DNA of 64,000 nt from JAUYQR01 sp963822435 (GTDB lineage Bacteria > Pseudomonadota > Alphaproteobacteria > Rhodobacterales > Rhodobacteraceae), in contig CAWGHN010000004.1 in the NCBI GenBank assembly GCA_963822435.1, positions 682,001-746,000 of the forward strand, given 5' to 3'. The position numbers and the translations under genes are program-made. This document shows, piece after piece, positions 10,872 to 20,500 of this stretch. Within the stretch, counting starts at the first letter, position 1. The number at the start of each line of letters is the position of its first letter. Under the pieces are notes generated by a model. The model had not been told where the DNA came from and ran no database searches. It worked only from the letters and a program-made list of their open reading frames with translations.

Positions 10872-11713
10872 TTGGGAACGATTGACGGTCTGCCGCCCCT
10901 GCGCGAGGTGATCCGGACGCACGATCTGGTGGCCAAGCGCCAACTGGGGCAGAATTTCCTTCTGGATCTGAACCTTACGGCAAAGATTGCACGGTCGGCA
11001 GGGGATCTTTCGGGGTGTGATGTGCTGGAGGTTGGCCCCGGTCCTGGCGGGCTGACGCGCGGCTTGTTGGCCGAAGGCGCGCGGCGGGTGCTGGCGGTGG
11101 AAAAGGACGCCCGCTGCCTGCCCGCCCTGCACGAGATTGCCGCGGCCTACCCCGGGCGCCTTGAGGTGCTGCTTGGTGACGCGCTCGAAGTGGACGCAAC
11201 AGCCCACCTGAGCCCGCCGATCAAAGTGGTGGCGAACCTGCCCTACAACGTGGGAACCGAACTGTTGATCCGCTGGCTGTCCCCCCCGTCTGGCCACCCT
11301 ACTGGTCAAGCCTGACGTTGATGTTTCAAAAGGAGGTTGCCGAGCGGATCGTTGCCAAGCCCAGGGGCGACCACTATGGCCGTCTGGCGCTTTTGGCGCA
11401 GTGGCGGTGCAATGCCGCCATCGTCATGACGCTGCCGCCCGAGGCCTTTACCCCGGCCCCCAAAGTGCATTCCGCCGTGGTGCATCTGTCAGCCCTGCCT
11501 GAGGCGCGTTTTCCATGTGATTTCGGGGTGTTGCAGCGCATAACTGCCATGGCGTTCAACCAGCGCCGCAAGATGCTGCGGTCCAGCCTGAAGGGCTTGG
11601 GGCCGGGGATCGAGGCGCTGCTGGACAGCGTCGGCATCCCCCCGACCGCACGGGCCGAGGAGATCGGGTTGGAGCAGTTCTGCGCTTTGGCCCGGGCGGT
11701 TCAGGCGGCCTGA
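10872..11713 (+). pseudogene. rsmA: 16S rRNA (A1518/A1519-N6) dimethyltransferase RsmA/KsgA, frameshifted
   Basis: Two overlapping frames together give a complete RsmA, which dimethylates two adenines of 16S rRNA helix 45 using S-adenosylmethionine. The first frame has QLGQNFLLD and VLEVGPGPGGLTRGLL (SAM motif) and NLPYNVGTELL, the catalytic motif. It then runs out at TGA 11313-11315. The second frame resumes at SLTLMFQKEVAER and continues to the normal C-terminus. Restoring one C in the seven-C tract at 11281-11287 joins them as LSPPVWPPYWSSLTLMF and yields about 280 residues, the family length. I chose TTG 10872, preceded by AAGGGG; an in-frame ATG at 10845 is the alternative. Either a sequencing error or a real homopolymer frameshift explains the break. 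Confidence 0.88.
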
Positions 11714-12597
11714 CGCCGGCCCAGAACGCGGGCCATCGTCTCGCCCATCGCACTTGGGTTCGGGGCGACGGTGATCCCTGCGGCCTCGAGGATTTCCACC
11801 TTTTCCTGCGCGCTTTCCCCAAAGGCGCTGATGATCGCCCCGGCGTGGCCCATCCTGCGCCCTTTCGGTGCCGACAGGCCTGCAATGTAGGCCACGACCG
11901 GCTTGGTCATGTGATCGCGCGCGAAAGCTGCCGCCTCGGCCTCCTGCGGGCCGCCGATCTCGCCGATCATCATCACGGCATCGGTCTCCGGGTCCGCTTC
12001 AAAGAGCTGGAGTATATCCTTGAAACTGCTGCCATTGATCGGATCCCCTCCGATTCCGACCGAGGTCGAGACACCGATCCCCAGCGCCTTCATCTGGCTT
12101 GCCGCCTCATACCCCAGCGTTCCGGAACGGCCGACGATGCCGATACGGCCGGGCATGTAGATATGCGGTGGCATGATGCCCATGAAGCCGCGCCCGGGCG
12201 AGATGATCCCAGCGCAATTCGGGCCGATCAGGCGCATCTTCCGTTCCTCGGGGTAGCGCTTCAGGAAGCGCTTGACCTTCATCATGTCCTGGCTTGGGAT
12301 GCCGTCGGTGACGCAGACGGCGGTCCTGATGCCCGCATCGGCGGCCTCCATGATCGCATCAGCAGCGAAGGGCGGCGGCACAAAGACGAGAGAGGCCTCG
12401 GCGCCCGTCTTTTCAACCGCTTCGCGGACAGTGTTGAAGAGCGGACGGTCGAGGTGGAACTCGCCGCCCCTGCCCGGTGTGACGCCCCCGACGACATTGG
12501 TGCCATGCTTGATCATGTCGGCGGCGTGGAACGCACCGATCCGGCCCGACATGCCCTGGACGATGACCTTCGTATGCTCGGTGATCAGAATTGCCAT
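11701..12597 (-). CDS. mtkB: Malate-CoA ligase (malate thiokinase) alpha/small subunit
   Basis: A 298-residue succinyl-CoA ligase alpha-type subunit: an N-terminal CoA-binding Rossmann domain (VIVQGMSGRIGAFHA) and the phosphohistidine loop RRMGHAGAI near residue 250. By fold it could be SucD. Its position directly after a beta subunit, a malyl-CoA lyase and serine-glyoxylate aminotransferase argues for malate thiokinase, which makes malyl-CoA from malate, CoA and ATP. The ATG at 12597 has GAGGA upstream. It starts 10 bases after mtkA ends, and its 3' end overlaps rsmA's stop by 13 bases on the opposite strand. Confidence 0.85.
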   Translation of the reverse strand: MAILITEHTKVIVQGMSGRIGAFHAADMIKHGTNVVGGVTPGRGGEFHLDRPLFNTVREAVEKTGAEASLVFVPPPFAADAIMEAADAGIRTAVCVTDGIPSQDMMKVKRFLKRYPEERKMRLIGPNCAGIISPGRGFMGIMPPHIYMPGRIGIVGRSGTLGYEAASQMKALGIGVSTSVGIGGDPINGSSFKDILQLFEADPETDAVMMIGEIGGPQEAEAAAFARDHMTKPVVAYIAGLSAPKGRRMGHAGAIISAFGESAQEKVEILEAAGITVAPNPSAMGETMARVLGRRQAA

Positions 12598-12607
12598 GTT
12601 CGGTTCC

Positions 12608-13771
12608 TCATGCGGCTTTGGCGGCGACCGCTTTCGCAGCGGCCTCGGCGAGGGTGTCAGCAGAGATGAGCGGAAGGCCGGAGGTCTCGATGATGCGCTT
12701 GCCCTCCTCCACATTCGTGCCCGCAAGGCGGACGACGACCGGGATGGTCAGGCCAACCTCCTGATATGCCTTCACAACCCCTTCGGCGACCCAGTCGCAG
12801 CGATTGATCCCGGCGAAGATGTTGACAAGGATCACGCTGACATTCCGGTCCGCCAGCACGGTGCGGAAGGCACGAACGACGCGCTCCGGGGAAGCACCCC
12901 CGCCGATATCCAGAAAGTTGGCAGGTTCGCCCCCGGCCAGCTTGATCATGTCCATCGTCGCCATCGCAAGGCCGGCGCCGTTGATGATGCAGCCGATGTC
13001 GCCCTCCAGCCCCACATAGGCAAGACCGTGGTCGCCGGCGGTGCTTTCGCGGGGGTCTTCCTGGCTGCGGTCACGAAGTTCAGCAACTTGAGGACGGCGG
13101 AACAAGGCGTTGGTATCGAATGACATTTTAGCGTCCAAGGCGACAAGGTCGCCGGTGCCGGTGATGACAAGCGGGTTGATCTCCACCATCACCGCATCAA
13201 GGTCGCGGTAGGCGCGGTAACAGGCTTTCAGGATCGTGACCATCTGGGCGATCTGGCCGCCCTTGAGGCCAAGCTGAAACGCAAGCTCACGGGCCTGGAA
13301 TTCGGAAAGGCCCACGGCGGGGTCAATCGTCATGCGGCACAAGCTGTCGGGGTCGGTTTCCGCCAGTTCTTCGATCTCCATCCCGCCATGGGCGGAGGCC
13401 ACGATCATGATGCGTTCGGATTTGCGGTCAAGGACGAAGCCCAGATACATCTCGCGCGCGATGTCAGAGGCGGCCTCGACCCACAGGCGGTAGACGCCCT
13501 TGCCATTCGCATCGGTCTGCTTGGTCACAAGCTGCTTGCCGAACAGGGTTGCTGCGAAGGCCGCAACCTCATGTTCATCTCGGCACAGCCTGACGCCCCC
13601 CGCGGCCCCCCGACCGCCCGAATGGATCTGCGCCTTGACCACCCAGGCATTGCCCCCAAGTTCGCGGGCGCGGTATCCCGCCTGTTCGGGGCTGTAAGCC
13701 AGCCCGCCGCGTGGCACCGGCACCCCAAAGCGGGCGAGGATTTCCTTGGCCTGATACTCGTGGATATCCAT
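12608..13771 (-). CDS. mtkA: Malate-CoA ligase (malate thiokinase) beta/large subunit
   Basis: A 387-residue ATP-grasp beta subunit: MDIHEYQAKEIL at the start, the ATP-grasp region with QIHSGGRGAAGG (about 47-58), and the C-terminal ligase domain with FLDIGGGASPERV and NIFAGINRCDWVAEG. The last motif and the overall wording resemble methylotroph MtkA more than SucC, judged from memory of the families. With mtkB it would activate malate for cleavage by the adjacent malyl-CoA lyase. GGGAG lies upstream of the ATG. The gene follows mclA by 55 bases. Confidence 0.85.
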   Translation of the reverse strand: MDIHEYQAKEILARFGVPVPRGGLAYSPEQAGYRARELGGNAWVVKAQIHSGGRGAAGGVRLCRDEHEVAAFAATLFGKQLVTKQTDANGKGVYRLWVEAASDIAREMYLGFVLDRKSERIMIVASAHGGMEIEELAETDPDSLCRMTIDPAVGLSEFQARELAFQLGLKGGQIAQMVTILKACYRAYRDLDAVMVEINPLVITGTGDLVALDAKMSFDTNALFRRPQVAELRDRSQEDPRESTAGDHGLAYVGLEGDIGCIINGAGLAMATMDMIKLAGGEPANFLDIGGGASPERVVRAFRTVLADRNVSVILVNIFAGINRCDWVAEGVVKAYQEVGLTIPVVVRLAGTNVEEGKRIIETSGLPLISADTLAEAAAKAVAAKAA

Positions 13772-13826
13772 GAGGTTTCTCCCGTAACCTTATGTCAGAC
13801 AGGCGTTATCGCCCACCGCTGCCCGT

Positions 13827-14765
13827 TCAGCGGGCGCCGATCGCCTCGGCCACCGCCAAAAGATTGCGCGCCATCTTTTCCGACGCCGCGTCGATCATCT
13901 TGCCGTCCAGGCTCGCGGCACCCTTGCCCTGCGCCTCGGCCAGTTTCAGTTCCTCGATGATGCGGCGGGCCTTGGTGACTTCGGCCTCGGTCGGGCTGAA
14001 CACCTCGTTGGCCAAGGCAACCTGCGACGGATGGATCGCCCATTTCCCCTCGCATCCCAACGCCGCAGCCCGGCGCGCGCCATCGCGGTAGCCGTCAGGA
14101 TCGGAAAAATCGCCGAACGGCCCGTCGATCGCCCGCAAGCCGTAGGCACGGCAGGCAATGACCATCCGGGAAATCGCGGCGTGCCACTGGTCGCCGGGAT
14201 ACATCGGGTTCAACCCACCGATATTCACCGTCCGGGCGCGCATGCTTGCGGCGTAGTCGGCCACGCCGAAATGCAGCGCCTCAAGCCGCCCGCCGAACTG
14301 CGCGATGGTTTCAACATTTGCCATCCCAAGCGCGGTCTCGATCAACGCCTCAAGGCCCACCTTCGTGGCATGACCCTTGGCCTGCTCGATCTGGTTGACC
14401 ATCGCCTCGACCATGTAAAGGTCGTCACGCACCCCGACCTTCGGCACCAGAAGCGTGTGAACGCGGCTCCCTGCCTGCTCCATCACATCCACTACGTCGC
14501 GGTACATGTAATGCGTGTCGAGGCCATTGATCCGCACCGACACGGTCTTGCCCTTGGCCGCCCAGTCGATGTCATTCAGCGCCTGAATGCAATTTCTGCG
14601 CGCCTGTTCCTTTTCCGGCGGTGCCACCGCATCCTCCAGATCAAGGAACACATAATCGGCCGGGCCGTCGGCGGCCTTGTCGATCATCGAAGGGTTGGAT
14701 GCCGGAACCGCAAGTTCAGACCGCTGAAGCCGCTGCCTGCGCAGCGGATGAAGAGTGTGGCTCAT
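13827..14765 (-). CDS. mclA: L-malyl-CoA lyase, serine-cycle (MclA) type
   Basis: A 312-residue CitE/HpcH-family lyase that splits malyl-CoA into glyoxylate and acetyl-CoA. Visible motifs are SELAVPASNP, the metal-site YVFLDLEDAVAPP (about 38-50), GLDTHYMYRDVVD, GVADYAASMRAR and EGKWAIHPSQVALANEVF. HYMYRDVVD and the short insertless form fit the methylotroph MclA better than the R. sphaeroides-type Mcl1 of the ethylmalonyl-CoA pathway (comparison from memory). AGGAAC precedes the ATG. It lies between sgaA and mtkA in one apparent operon. Confidence 0.87.
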   Translation of the reverse strand: MSHTLHPLRRQRLQRSELAVPASNPSMIDKAADGPADYVFLDLEDAVAPPEKEQARRNCIQALNDIDWAAKGKTVSVRINGLDTHYMYRDVVDVMEQAGSRVHTLLVPKVGVRDDLYMVEAMVNQIEQAKGHATKVGLEALIETALGMANVETIAQFGGRLEALHFGVADYAASMRARTVNIGGLNPMYPGDQWHAAISRMVIACRAYGLRAIDGPFGDFSDPDGYRDGARRAAALGCEGKWAIHPSQVALANEVFSPTEAEVTKARRIIEELKLAEAQGKGAASLDGKMIDAASEKMARNLLAVAEAIGAR

Positions 14766-14783
14766 CTATCTGTTCCTGATGTG

Positions 14784-15986
14784 TTATTCGGCAGCCATGC
14801 GCAGCGTGGCCTGCGCCATGCGGCCCTGCGCATACCAGGCCTGCGCCGCAGCAACGCCCGAGCCGAACTCGATATCCGCCCCCGCCTCGACCAGCGCCAT
14901 TTCGGCCACCGACAGCGCGGTCAGGCACATGCCTTCGTTCAGATCGCCAAGGTGGCCGATGCGGAACACCTTGCCCGCCAGCCGCGCCAAACCCGACCCG
15001 AAGGAGGCGTTGTAACGCTCATACCCGATGCGGATCACCTCGCGCGCGTCCACACCTTCCGGCACCCGGATCGCGGTCACGGTGTTTGAGGCAAGCGAGG
15101 GATGTTCGGCGCAAGCCATCAGCCCCCAGGCCGCCACACCACGGCGCACACCTTCGGCAAGCCGGGCATGGCGCGCGATGACGTTCTCCAGCCCCTCGGC
15201 ATTGATCCGGTCCAGCGCGCGGCGCAACCCGTGCAGGATCTGCGTCGGTGGCGTGTAGGGGAAATAGCCGGTTTCACAGGTCGCCTTGAAATCGCGAAAC
15301 TCGAAATAGGCGCGCCGCATCGTCGATTTCTCGGCCGCAGCCAACGCCTTTTCACTGACGCAAAGGATGCCAAGCCCCGCCGGGCACATCAGCCCTTTCT
15401 GGCTGCCCGTCACGGCAAGGTCGACGCCCCAGTCGTCCATCCGAAAGTCGATGGACCCGACCGATGACACGCCATCGACAAACAGCAGCGCATCGTGGAA
15501 GCAATCGTCCAGAACCCGGCGCACGGCGGCCACATCGCTGGTCACGCCGGTCGCGGTTTCATTGTGGGTCACAAAGACCGCCTTGATCTCGCCCTTCCGG
15601 TCCGCCGCCAGCCGGCGCATGAACTCCGACACCGGCACCCCCGCGCCCCAGGCGACGTCGATCACATCGACCACCAGCCCAAGCCGCGTCGCCATTTCGG
15701 CCCAAAGGGTGGAAAACTGGCCATGCCGCGCCATCAGCACCCGGTCGCCGGGGTTCAGCGTATTGGTGATCGCCGCTTCCCACGCCCCGGTGCCCGACCC
15801 CGGGAACAGCATCACCTGCCCGGTGGTGGTGCGAAATACCCGGCGAAGGTCAGCCAGGATACCCAGCGTCAAAGCCCCGAACTCCGGCCCACGCTGATCC
15901 TGCATGGCCACGTTCATCGCCATGCGCACATCCTCCGGCACATTGGTCGGTCCGGGGATGAAAAGATGGTTGGTTCCGGTGCGCAT
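14784..15986 (-). CDS. sgaA: Serine-glyoxylate aminotransferase
   Basis: A 400-residue class V PLP aminotransferase that converts serine plus glyoxylate to hydroxypyruvate plus glycine. The N-terminus HLFIPGPTNVPEDV and the PLP lysine in TGSQKGLMCPAG (about 195) are typical of SgaA/alanine-glyoxylate aminotransferase. AAGGGAGG lies six bases before the ATG at 15986; longer upstream starts lack support. It is the first gene of sgaA-mclA-mtkA-mtkB, so glyoxylate released by MclA could be aminated by its own operon partner. No hydroxypyruvate reductase, glycerate kinase or PEP carboxylase gene is in the window. Confidence 0.88.
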   Translation of the reverse strand: MRTGTNHLFIPGPTNVPEDVRMAMNVAMQDQRGPEFGALTLGILADLRRVFRTTTGQVMLFPGSGTGAWEAAITNTLNPGDRVLMARHGQFSTLWAEMATRLGLVVDVIDVAWGAGVPVSEFMRRLAADRKGEIKAVFVTHNETATGVTSDVAAVRRVLDDCFHDALLFVDGVSSVGSIDFRMDDWGVDLAVTGSQKGLMCPAGLGILCVSEKALAAAEKSTMRRAYFEFRDFKATCETGYFPYTPPTQILHGLRRALDRINAEGLENVIARHARLAEGVRRGVAAWGLMACAEHPSLASNTVTAIRVPEGVDAREVIRIGYERYNASFGSGLARLAGKVFRIGHLGDLNEGMCLTALSVAEMALVEAGADIEFGSGVAAAQAWYAQGRMAQATLRMAAE

Positions 15987-16058
15987 GTCAGGCCTCCCTT
16001 GATCGCTGGCTTTTCCTCTCACCATTCGCGCAATGTGCAAAAGCAAACCGCGTCGCGC

Positions 16059-16078
16059 TGTAAACGCGAGAATTTACA
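16059..16078. promoter_or_regulatory. Inverted repeat TGTAAA-N8-TTTACA, candidate operator
   Basis: A perfect 6-8-6 inverted repeat lies in the 147-base gap between divergent sgaA and the ScfR-type regulator. A third half-site, TGTAAA, sits at 16099-16104, close to the regulator start. On the sgaA side there is TTCGCGCAATGTGCAAAAGCAAA (16025-16047), written here only as part of the region. The placement suggests autoregulation and control of the sgaA operon. The binding protein is inferred. Confidence 0.55.
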
Positions 16079-16133
16079 AACGCTCACTTCTGTAATAGTG
16101 TAAAGTTGACAAAGCGGGAATGTGTGCATCGGT

Positions 16134-17528
16134 ATGCAGAAAACCTTCATCGGGCCGCACCTGCGGCGTCTGCGGCTGGACCGCAACGAAACCCAGGGCG
16201 CGATGGCCCGCGCGCTCGGGATCAGCCCGTCCTATGTGAACCTGCTGGAAAACAACGAACGCTCCGTTTCGGTTCAGGTGCTGCTCAAGCTGTTTGATGC
16301 CTACGGTGTCGACTGGCGCGAGATTGCCGAGGAAGATGGCTCTGGCCAGTTGGCTGATCTGCGTGCCTCGCTGCAAGACCCGCTTTTTGCCGATGCCCGC
16401 CCTGACCTGACGCAACTGCGCGCGGCGCTCGTCCACGCGCCTGATCTGGCGGCGGCCTTCCTGCGCCTGCACCGCAGTTGGCAGGCCGCCACCGACCAGC
16501 TTCTGGCCTTGGGCGAAGGCGACGTGCGCGCCATCAACGCCACCCCCGAAACCGCCGTCCACAACGTGTTCCGCCGCCAGCGCAACCACTTCCGTGATCT
16601 GGAAGAGGCGGCCGAGGCGTTCTGGGCCAGCCCCATCGAACGCGACGAGGTCTATGTCGCCCTGAAGCGCCGCTTGCGCGACGGCCTTGGCATTTCGGTG
16701 CGTCTGGCCCGCGTCGAAGACCTGCCCGGCACCCTGCGCCAGTATGACGAGGCCCGGCGCGAGATCCTTTTGTCCGAGGCGCTTGACCACACCAACCGCA
16801 CCTTCCAGCTTGTCCACATGTGTGGCCTTCTGGAACAACGCGACCTCCTCGATACCCTGATCACCCGCGCCGGCATCGCTGATCCGCGCGGCGTGGCGCG
16901 GCTTCGCGTCGAACTGGCCAACTACTTCGCCGCCGCCGTCCTGATGCCCTACGATGCCTTCCTCGCCGAAGCGCGGGCCACGAAATACGATCTCGACCAC
17001 ATCGCCACCCGCTTTGGCGTCAGCTTCGAACAGGCCTGCCACCGCGCCACCACCCTACAACGCGAAGGCGCGCAGGGCGTGCCGTTCTTCTTCATGCGCA
17101 TCGACAAGGGCGGCAACGTCACCAAACGGTTCAACGCCACCGACTTTCATCTTGCCGAATATGGCGGTGCCTGCCCGCGGCTGGATGTCCACACCTCGTT
17201 CCGCACACCCGGCAAGATCGTCCCTCAGTTTGTTGAAATGCCTGACAAATCTCAGTATTTCGTCTTTTCCCGCACGGTCGACCGCCCCACCTGGATTCGC
17301 CACGCGCAAGACAACCGTCTGGCCGTGGCGATGGGCTGCACCATCGACCACGCCGCCGAAATCGGCTATGCCGAGGCGTTCAGCGTGGCGGGTGCGCGCA
17401 TGGTGCCGATCGGGATCAACTGCCGCATCTGTCCCCGCGCGCATTGCGACCAGCGCGCGCATCAGGCCACCATCCTGACCCAGCCGGTGGATGAAAAGCG
17501 CCGCGGCGCCACACGGTTCGACGGCTAA
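16134..17528 (+). CDS. XRE-family short-chain acyl-CoA transcriptional regulator (ScfR/PccR/RamB type)
   Basis: A 464-residue regulator with an N-terminal XRE helix-turn-helix (residues 5-60, LGISPSYVNLLENNERSVS), a degenerate ImmA/IrrE-like middle region lacking the zinc HExxH (FQLVHMCG instead), and a C-terminal DUF2083-type domain with conserved cysteines (GINCRICPRAHCDQRA). Related proteins sense short-chain acyl-CoAs: PccR controls propionyl-CoA assimilation in Rhodobacter sphaeroides and RamB acetate metabolism in actinobacteria. Divergence from sgaA-mclA-mtkAB makes that operon its likely target. A GTG at 16122 is an alternative start; neither has ideal ribosome-site spacing. Confidence 0.85.
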   Translation: MQKTFIGPHLRRLRLDRNETQGAMARALGISPSYVNLLENNERSVSVQVLLKLFDAYGVDWREIAEEDGSGQLADLRASLQDPLFADARPDLTQLRAALVHAPDLAAAFLRLHRSWQAATDQLLALGEGDVRAINATPETAVHNVFRRQRNHFRDLEEAAEAFWASPIERDEVYVALKRRLRDGLGISVRLARVEDLPGTLRQYDEARREILLSEALDHTNRTFQLVHMCGLLEQRDLLDTLITRAGIADPRGVARLRVELANYFAAAVLMPYDAFLAEARATKYDLDHIATRFGVSFEQACHRATTLQREGAQGVPFFFMRIDKGGNVTKRFNATDFHLAEYGGACPRLDVHTSFRTPGKIVPQFVEMPDKSQYFVFSRTVDRPTWIRHAQDNRLAVAMGCTIDHAAEIGYAEAFSVAGARMVPIGINCRICPRAHCDQRAHQATILTQPVDEKRRGATRFDG

Positions 17529-20500
17529 CGCGCCGCAGCGCAGGCCATCAACGCCTCGGCCAGCCGGTCCAGCCGGATCGGCTTGGCGACAAAAGCTGCA
17601 AAGCCCGCGCCAAGGTATTCCTCCACCTGATGCGTCATCGCATTGGCCGTCACGGCAATTGCCGGCGGGCAGCGCCGTCCGGCCGCGCGCGCCTGTGCCT
17701 GCAAGGCCGCCAGCGTCGATACCCCGTCCATACCCGGCATCGCGATGTCAAGCAGCAGCACGTCGAACACTTCGCCCGCCGAGGCCACCAGCGCTTCGGC
17801 ACCGTCCGCCACGATCCGGCACCGCACCCCAAGCGCACCAAGCATGGTCTGCTGGATCAGCCGGTTGGTCGCATTGTCTTCGGCCACCAGCACCGTCATC
17901 GGCGGCACCACAGGCAGCGCCGGTTGCGCCGGCTCGACCACATCGCCCGCCAGCACGGGCACCGCGATATCCACCCGCGCGCGCAGGCCGCGTCCCGGCT
18001 CCGCGTCCAGCGTCACGTCGCCGTCCATCATCTGCGCCAGCTTGCGCACGATCGGCAGCCCAAGCCCGGTGCCGCCATAGCGCCGCGTTATACCACCGTC
18101 GCCTTGGGTGAACTCCTCGAACACCCGCGCCAGTTCGGCTTGTGTCATGCCGATGCCGGTATCGCTGACCTCAAGCCCCAGTCGGTCGGGAGAGGAAAAA
18201 TCCACCCGCACCGTCACGCTGCCGGCATCGGTGAACTTGACCGCATTTCCGATCAGGTTGTGCAGCACCTGACGGATGCGCTGCATGTCGCCCAGCCTGC
18301 GGGCGCTGCCATCGCCAATGCAGTCAACGGTCAGCTCCACACCCTTTTCGCGCGCCGTCAGGCCATGCGCCGCCTCGATCATCGGGCCAAGATCGGCAGG
18401 GCGGAACGGGTGATGGTCCAGCGTCAGCCGCCCCGCCTCGATCTTCGCCAGATCCAGCACATCGTTGATGACGCCCAGCAGATGCTCGCCGGATTGCCGG
18501 ATCACCCGCACCATGTCTTGCTGTGCCGGGTCGTCCAACCGGCCTTCCAGCACATAGGCCATCCCCAGAACGCCGTTCAACGGCGTGCGGATTTCGTGGC
18601 TCATCGTGGCCAGGAACTGCGACTTGGCCCGGTTCGCCGCTTCCGCTGCGGTCATTGCGGCGCGCAGCCGCGCTTCCGCGTCGACGGCGTCCGTGATGTC
18701 GGTCCATGAACAGACCACCGCCACCCCCGTCCCCGGTGCCGACAGCGGCAAGGCGTTGACCGATACCACCCGCCGCTGCCCGTCCGCGCGCAGGATCACA
18801 TGGCGAAAATCCCGCACCATGTCGGCGCCGGCCAGCACGCGCTGCACCGGCAGATCTTCGGCGGCAATCGGATGCCCGTCCAGATCCGCAATCCCCAGCC
18901 CGCCCGGCCCGACCGGACTGCCCGGCCGCGCGGCTGGCCCCAAAAACCGCTCGGCTTCGGAATTGGCAAAGATCACCCTGCCCGTCGCATCGACCGCCAT
19001 GATGCTGGAAACCGAAGATTCCATGATCCGCGCCAGAAGGTCGCGTTCGCGCGCCAATGCCGCTTCCAGAGCCTTCGCGGCCGAAATATCCAGATGCACC
19101 CCGATGATGGTCTGCGGCTGCCCCTGCGCGCCCCACTCCACCACCTGCCCGCGCGACAGCACCCAGACCCAATGCCCGTCGCGGTGCCGCAACCGCATCT
19201 CGTGTTCCACCGTGCCGATCTTGCGCGCGAAAAGCTCGGCCTCCTTGGCGATCATCGCACGGGCATCGTCGGGGTGGATCATCGCGATCCAGTCGTCCTG
19301 CCCGATCGGGCTGATCTCATCGGCCCGGTATCCGATGATCTCGGCCCAGCGGTCGTTGACGATGGTGCTGCCCTGACGGCGGAACTCCCAGGTGCCGACG
19401 CGCGCGCCCTCGATCACCTGATGCAACCGCCGGTCCGCGCGCCGCCGGGCGGTCACATCCTGATACAGCCCCACCGTTTCCCGCGCCGGGGTCGCGCGTT
19501 CGCGAACCCAGATGATGCGCCCGTCATCCAGCCGGTCCTCGCCATCCCAGTCGTCGGTCAACTGGCGGTCCAGCCGGCGTTGCAGATTGTCTGCCGCGCG
19601 GGCGTCGGTTTCGTCAAAGACGCCGCGCGCAATGGCCGCGCGCAACAGGTCGTCATAAAGCGCACCGACCACAATCAGATCGGCGATCCCGGCAAACACC
19701 CGGCCGTAATGGCTGTTCCACAAGACCAGCCGGTCTTCGGCATCAAAGACCGCAAAGCCTTCGTCCAGCGCCTCGATGGCCGCCACCAACCGGGCGCGTG
19801 CGGCCTCCAGCGCCTCCTGCTCGGCCCGCAGGGCGATTTCCTTGGCGTCGATCTCGCTCACATCCTCGATCAGCGCCCAGACCAGCCGGCGCCCACCGGG
19901 CTCGATGTTCATGAAACCGCGCAGCACGGCCGGAAACCGCGCTCCGTTGTGCCGCTGCAAGGTTGTGCGGATCGGCCCGTAAGCCTGCCGCGCCTTCAAC
20001 CCGGCAATCGCCGTCTCGATCACATCCGCCACGTCTGGCGGCAAAAGCTGCATCACCGTCAGTCCCGGCGTCGTCGCGGGATCAAGCCCGAACACCTCCT
20101 TGAAGGCCCGGTTGGCATCCAGAACCTCACCGGTGTCATAGTCGTTCAGCAAGATCGGCTGCGGACACATCTCGAAGAACGCCGCAAACTGGCCTTCACG
20201 GTAAGACACCATCTCCGTCGCCGTCACTGCTGCCGACACGTCGCGGATCACGGCGACAAAGCCGGTCGCCTCAAGCCCGAGCGGCGCCAGTGACACGTCG
20301 GTCCACAGCATCCGCCCGGCAATCTGGAACCCGATGCGATGCGGGCTCCCCGAGGCTGCGTCCGGCGCCGCCATCATCCCTGCCAGCGCCGACACCAGCG
20401 GGCGCGGCAACAGATCACTCATCCGCCGGCCAAGACCCGCCTGGATCAGCACCGAAAGCCACGTCGCGTTCGTGCTGTGGCAGGCCACAAGCGTGCCATC

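Noticed and set aside
11318..11713. A separate 131-codon gene downstream of rsmA
   Set aside because: It is the C-terminal part of RsmA in the shifted frame, lacks its own ribosome-site logic and continues the family sequence exactly.
11701..13771. Reading mtkA/mtkB as the TCA-cycle sucC/sucD
   Set aside because: The fold allows it, but the operon with malyl-CoA lyase and serine-glyoxylate aminotransferase and the sequence style favour malate thiokinase. sucCD normally sits with sucAB/mdh.
18800..20293. 497-codon plus-strand open frame inside the hybrid kinase gene
   Set aside because: Antisense to well-formed PAS domains; composition typical of a shadow frame.
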